Notes under the pieces: model-generated
The model's database searches: none
The model's input: only the letters and a program-made list of their open reading frames with translations
Told to the model about the DNA's origin: nothing
Program-made: the position numbers and the translations under genes
Assembly (NCBI GenBank): GCA_032095175.1
Contig: DAMCZI010000014.1
Coordinates: forward strand, 1-64,000
DNA: 64,000 bases
DNA from: DAMCZI01 sp032095175
GTDB taxonomy: Bacteria; Bacillota; Clostridia; Clostridiales; Caloramatoraceae
Reading direction: 5' to 3'
In this document: positions 60,390 to 64,000 of the stretch, one piece after another
Layout of the letters: every line of letters starts with the position of its first letter
How positions within the stretch are numbered: the stretch's first letter is position 1

Positions 60390-61058
60390 TCATAGCTCAA
60401 TACTTTCGAATTTTTCTTTATTAAAATCTATAATCCATCCTCTTATACTTTTCTCATCACAAGCAACATTAAACACATGTGTTCCATTTATTCTTCTATA
60501 TCCAAAGTCATCGTGAACATGTCCACATATAAAATAAGCAGGTCTTTTTAACTTTATCATCTCCCTAATAACCTTACTTCCATGATTAATATTATTATTA
60601 TCTTTATCCAGGCATTTAAAGGGAGGAATATGTGAAATTATAATGCTTCTATCATTAACCTTTAGCTTTTCTAACCTATACCTCATATCCTCTTCATTTC
60701 CTTCTCTTTTATGCCCATACATAAAAAAGTTAGTATATTCCAAAGCTACAAAATCTTTAAAATCCTCATCTCTGTTATACATCAAATAATCGGTATCCCC
60801 TTTGTCCACCTCAAAAACATCATGATTTCCCAATATATATTTAACCTTTTTTCCATTGTTCTTTAGCAATCCTTTTATCTCCAAATAATTTTCATACTGT
60901 TTTTCCTCCAGTTCACTAAAAGAATACCAATCATAATCCCCTGTAATATCCCCACAAAGTATAATAGAATCTATATCATTTCTCTTCTTAGCAAATTCAA
61001 CAATTTTATTTATTGCAGATATTCTTCCATGAATATCGCTGGTAGTAAATATTTTCAT
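60390..61058 (-). CDS. Calcineurin-like metallophosphoesterase
   Basis: A 222-residue metallophosphatase. The metal motifs are in order: TSDIHGR (about 5-11), GDITGD (about 37-42), GNHD (about 79-82), SHIPP and CGHVHDDFG. It acts on an unknown phosphoester. ATG 61058 lies 12 bases after AAAGGAG, a slightly long spacing; an ATG 39 bases upstream has no ribosome site. It lies 46 bp downstream of the 246-residue gene. Confidence 0.85.
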   Translation of the reverse strand: MKIFTTSDIHGRISAINKIVEFAKKRNDIDSIILCGDITGDYDWYSFSELEEKQYENYLEIKGLLKNNGKKVKYILGNHDVFEVDKGDTDYLMYNRDEDFKDFVALEYTNFFMYGHKREGNEEDMRYRLEKLKVNDRSIIISHIPPFKCLDKDNNNINHGSKVIREMIKLKRPAYFICGHVHDDFGYRRINGTHVFNVACDEKSIRGWIIDFNKEKFESIEL

Positions 61059-61104
61059 AGATTTGCTGCTCTCCTTTACAATATAGGGATGCTTCATTCA
61101 TCCA

Positions 61105-61845
61105 TTATATATTTAGTATAGAAAAATGTTCTTTCCATTTTGAATCCAACAGTGAATTACAACAATCTTTAATTAACTTAATATGCTGTGGTTGTAAAAT
61201 AAAAATGTAATCTCTTATTGTTCCTCTTTTAAACTTCAATCCTATAATAGTTGAATTTTTAAAAGTCTTGTTCTCTTTTAGTTTTCTAAATTTATCCACA
61301 TATTCTTCTTCAGGTTTTCGCTCTCTATGGTTATAAAACACTATACTTATACCCAAATTAAAATAATCCTCTAATTCTTTGTACCCTATATATTTATTAC
61401 CTTTCACAGATGTTAACGATGTACTTTTAACCTGCAGTCCATTGTCTGGATCTAAAAATACAAAATCACTGTTGCATAGTTTCTCAAGTGCCCTTTTATG
61501 CCAATTCTCTCTTAATGCTCTACGATGAATCCAATTAGTTACTTTATTGAAATCCAATACTTCATTGTAAAATATCATATTTTGAGGGAAAATATTTGAT
61601 TTTTCAACACTATCAATATTTCTTTCTCCCCCATTTATAATTTTATATAGAATATCATACAATTGTTCATCACATTGCCTATAAGCATCCTTTTCACTAT
61701 ATGAAGTATGCTTACCATCTCCTGTATTTTTTTCATCTGGAACCATATACCAATTTATACCTATAGTTAAATTAGTCCTGGATAAATATCTTAATAAACC
61801 ATATTTACCGAAATCCCCTATATCCCCCACATATTTATTTTGCAT
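61105..61845 (-). CDS. Conserved protein of unknown function (MQNKYVGDIGDFGKYGLLR type)
   Basis: A 246-residue soluble protein. The opening MQNKYVGDIGDFGKYGLLRYL is one I associate with a widespread family with no assigned function. A later segment, CNSDFVFLDPDNGLQVKS, has a strand followed by an acidic DPDNG turn reminiscent of methyltransferase or nuclease motif IV, but this is not enough for a function. ATG 61845 follows GGAAAGGTGATTTA. Confidence 0.6.
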   Translation of the reverse strand: MQNKYVGDIGDFGKYGLLRYLSRTNLTIGINWYMVPDEKNTGDGKHTSYSEKDAYRQCDEQLYDILYKIINGGERNIDSVEKSNIFPQNMIFYNEVLDFNKVTNWIHRRALRENWHKRALEKLCNSDFVFLDPDNGLQVKSTSLTSVKGNKYIGYKELEDYFNLGISIVFYNHRERKPEEEYVDKFRKLKENKTFKNSTIIGLKFKRGTIRDYIFILQPQHIKLIKDCCNSLLDSKWKEHFSILNI

Positions 61846-61935
61846 TAAATCACCTTTCCTTAAAAGTTTTACCTTAGACATGTCTCTTTTACTTAATATA
61901 TACTAGTCTATCAAGGAACTTGTTGCTATACCTCA

Positions 61936-62595
61936 TTACATGCTACTTTTCTTACGTGCCATGAATTCAATTACACCATGATAATGTGGTTCTCCATGAC
62001 CTGAATCATATTCTAATCCTTCACAACAGCATATTAATTCAAAATCCTCAAAGTACTTTTTTGTCTCTTCTTGTGTAAAAAAATGTGCATACGAGTCCTT
62101 TTCATCTATATAAAATGTATTTTCTTCTACTTGTTTCTTATTTTCCTTTATTGAGTTATATTGAGGTTCTAAAGTTGAAAATACACTCAAATATACAATT
62201 CCATCTTCCTTTAATCCTTCTTTTATTCTTTTTATTATTACATCTATCTCTGACTTTCTAAAAAAATTTAAAACATTAGCTGCTATTATTGCTGTATAGT
62301 TATCTTTCTTTACTTCATATTCTTTTAGATTAGAACAAATTAAATTAATAACAGCATCCCTATCACCAAGATTCTCCTTACATCGTCTTATTGCTGTTTC
62401 AGAAATATCTATTCCATCAATATTAAATCCTGAAAAAGCAAATGGGATAGCATTTCTTCCTTCCCCAATTCCTAAATCAAGCATGTTTCCTTTTTTTATT
62501 AGTTCAAAATATTGCATTAATTTCGAATCTGGATTTGAACTCCATAGTCTTTTTGTATTTTGATAGCTTTTTTCCCATACATTATTATTTTCCAA
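61936..62595 (-). CDS. Class I SAM-dependent methyltransferase
   Basis: A 219-residue Rossmann-fold methyltransferase. MLDLGIGEGRNAIPFAF (about 38-54) is the SAM-binding motif I, DGIDISETAI motif II, and AAIIAANVLNFF (about 103-110 region) the motif IV equivalent. The pattern resembles TehB/UbiE-like small-molecule methyltransferases. The TTG at 62595 follows GGGTGATGCATT. The substrate is unknown. Confidence 0.82.
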   Translation of the reverse strand: MENNNVWEKSYQNTKRLWSSNPDSKLMQYFELIKKGNMLDLGIGEGRNAIPFAFSGFNIDGIDISETAIRRCKENLGDRDAVINLICSNLKEYEVKKDNYTAIIAANVLNFFRKSEIDVIIKRIKEGLKEDGIVYLSVFSTLEPQYNSIKENKKQVEENTFYIDEKDSYAHFFTQEETKKYFEDFELICCCEGLEYDSGHGEPHYHGVIEFMARKKSSM

Positions 62596-62919
62596 AATGC
62601 ATCACCCTTTTTTAAGATTTAGATTTACACATTTTTCATGGCAATCTAAGTGAATTATAGACATAATAATCTATTATAACTTTACTAATTGAAGCCTCTA
62701 CTTCATACTATAATTGCATCAACATATCTGTAAAAATTTCCACACATCTATATCTTTCTATAAACCTTACCAATCCCCTTCAAAAATAGCCATAGTTTCA
62801 TATGACATAATACGCTATAATTTGACTATAGCCACCATTTTAGAATTTTAATACTACAATAAACCCAATTTCTTAACTTATAACCCAAAATAAAAAAGAC
62901 ACCAACTACCTCATTTAAA
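62596..62919. other. 324-bp gene-free stretch
   Basis: AT-rich intergenic DNA between the methyltransferase and the frameshifted nuclease gene. I see no reading frame, palindrome or convincing promoter in it. Confidence 0.4.
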
Positions 62920-63496
62920 CTATCTACTGGTAATCAGCATCTTCATATTATTTTTAATCAAATTATCTGCTAGCTCTATGCTCTCTAATGTCATCAAGCT
63001 TCTGGTTTTCTTTCCACTCATTAGTGGTATAAAACTTAAAGTTAGAATGTCTTCAGCTGTAAGATGCTTTTTAGTACTAATCTTATCTCTCAAATATCTA
63101 AGCTTTTCATCTCCGTCTATGTTTTTCATATAGAAAGCTTCAACTTGATATTTTATTGTTCCTGCATCTATATAGGTTTCTACATTATCTATGTCTGCAG
63201 AATAGATTACCATTGTCCTAACTCTTCTTTTTTCCTTATAAAACAATGATGCATCATAATATAGAAACCTTTTTATGTCTTCCTTTTTATCTGTAGTTTG
63301 AAATTCAAAATGAAGATAATTCCCATCCTCAGTGTAAAACAGGTAATCCATGTAGTTTGTTTTATTTCTACATTCTTAATTTGTGTTTCTGCTGGAGCTA
63401 TTATTCGAGTATTAATACCGAAAAAATCTACAGCATTATTCTCAAAAAACTCCATTGTTTTTTCAACACTGCATCTTCAATTTTATTATAATCCAT
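62920..63496 (-). pseudogene. Frameshifted Rpn/PD-(D/E)XK nuclease family transposase
   Basis: Three frames together give one protein: MDYNKIEDAVLKK (from ATG 63496), MEFFENNAVDFFGINTRIIAPAETQ, and YMDYLFYTEDGNYLHFEFQ to the end at ITSR. The breaks lie in an A-run near 63463 and near 63360. ILNFEFQT-like HFEFQT is the nuclease E-x-Q core of the Rpn (recombination-promoting nuclease) family. At about 190 residues it is also shorter than usual. A ribosome site (GAAAGAGAGGATGTAT) remains. It is likely inactive. Confidence 0.75.
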
Positions 63497-63818
63497 ATAC
63501 ATCCTCTCTTTCCACTGTTATATATACCATTATTTCCAACGGAAAGATAATTATGCGAACTTACGTTCTTTTTTGTTTATAATAAATGTGTCAGACTCTT
63601 GACATATAATATATCAATATCAGGAATCTGGCACCTATAATATTCTGCTATTGAATTAATAGAAGAGAAATTATAAAAGAAGAGGAAATATTGTAAAAAT
63701 TCTTGGTAAGAAAGAGGTAGAAACAGCTCAAAAAATTATAAAAAATAATATAAATTTATGAATATTTATTTCAATATTTACAAACACTATGTATATAAAA
63801 ATAGTGTAGGTGATATAT
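63497..63818. other. 322-bp gap before the IS607-type gene
   Basis: It contains a weak REP-like palindrome (63597-63635) and an AT-rich region that may hold the left end of the mobile element. No reliable gene was identified. Confidence 0.4.
63597..63635. repeat. Degenerate REP-like palindrome
   Basis: GTGTCAGACTCTTGA and, on the other strand, GGTGCCAGATTCCTGA pair with a few G-T or mismatched positions around an AT-rich loop. It resembles the GTGTCAGGCAC-type ends of the palindromes elsewhere in the window. Confidence 0.45.
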
Positions 63819-64000
63819 ATGAAAGTACCAATAGGAGTAGTGGCAAAAGAGGCTGGAGTTACAGCAGTAACTTTAAGAATGTGGGAAAAGGCAGGCAAGA
63901 TAGTATCTGAAAGAACAAAAGGAGGACATAGAAGATACGATTTAGAATCGGTATTAACCTATGCCAATCGGAATAAAAGCTGTGAAAAGGTCACTGCAAT
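63819..64000 (+). mobile_element. tnpA: IS607-family serine recombinase, 5' part (runs off the window)
   Basis: The first 60 codons read MKVPIGVVAKEAGVTAVTLR, MWEKAGKIVSERTKGGHRRY, then DLESVLTYANR. This is the MerR-like DNA-binding domain that opens IS607 TnpA serine recombinases; the catalytic domain lies beyond the end. The ATG follows AGGTGATATAT. IS607 elements usually carry a tnpB gene downstream, which would be outside the window. Confidence 0.8.

Noticed and set aside
63640..63761. Plus-strand sequence reading AIELIEEKL in one frame and GNIVKILGKKEVETAQ in another, like a frameshifted C-terminal coding remnant.
   Set aside because: Too short and too AT-rich to assign to a family; chance open frames of this size are common here.

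Overview
The window looks like chromosomal DNA of an AT-rich, endospore-forming Clostridium-type Firmicute. This rests on spore genes spread through the first 40 kb (alpha/beta SASP, YpeB, SpoIIR, a gerKA-KB-KC type receptor operon, SipL, YabG, a SpoIID-type protein, four CotS-family proteins), on strong GGAGG-type ribosome binding sites with frequent GTG and TTG starts, and on clostridial neighbours such as veg and ispE. The species cannot be named from the sequence alone. No rRNA or tRNA gene and no CRISPR array was seen.

Layout. 0.1-6 kb: a chemoreceptor, a divergent HTH protein, a DUF1934 protein, a 5' remnant of murI and a PP-loop sulfurtransferase-like protein. 6-17.5 kb: SASP, YpeB, an NfeD-flotillin pair, SpoIIR, a germinant receptor operon preceded by a small membrane protein, then a nucleotidyltransferase and IspE. 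17.5-26 kb: cyanophycin synthetase and cyanophycinase (overlapping), SipL, Veg, a SpoIID-amidase fusion and YabG. 26-38 kb: a spore-coat decoration cluster (one GT2, two GT4 glycosyltransferases, four CotS-type kinase-fold proteins, one coiled-coil protein), split by a cbiM-cbiQ-cbiO cobalt importer and a DUF2161 protein. 38-49 kb: peptidases M32 and M17, LysE, a PHP phosphatase, a DeoR-controlled sugar operon (RmlD-like SDR, ManA, PfkB kinase), MntP under a manganese riboswitch, and a CobW GTPase. 49-53 kb: two adjacent ArsR-controlled arsenic modules (arsR-arsC-acr3 and arsR-permease-thioredoxin). 53-60.3 kb: two translationally coupled pairs of ABC exporter half-transporters, one preceded by an attenuator-like leader with a 14-residue leader peptide. 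60-64 kb: a phosphoesterase, an unrecognised conserved protein, a methyltransferase, a frameshifted Rpn-type nuclease and the start of an IS607-family recombinase.

Repeats. The intergenic regions hold at least two families of long palindromic elements. One is about 164 bp, with roughly 30-bp terminal inverted repeats, and several copies begin inside the stop codon of the neighbouring gene. The other carries GTGCCAGGCAC-like ends, as in REP elements. In two places one palindrome sits inside another.

Most interesting unexplained signals: (i) two direct copies of a structured element in the 490-bp gap before the GT2 gene, whose closing 12-bp stems differ by compensatory changes; (ii) a riboswitch-like leader with terminator before cbiM that carries two hairpins with the same ACGAA loop; (iii) the leader-peptide attenuator before the first ABC pair; (iv) nested palindromic elements and a murI scar next to a piece of one of them.
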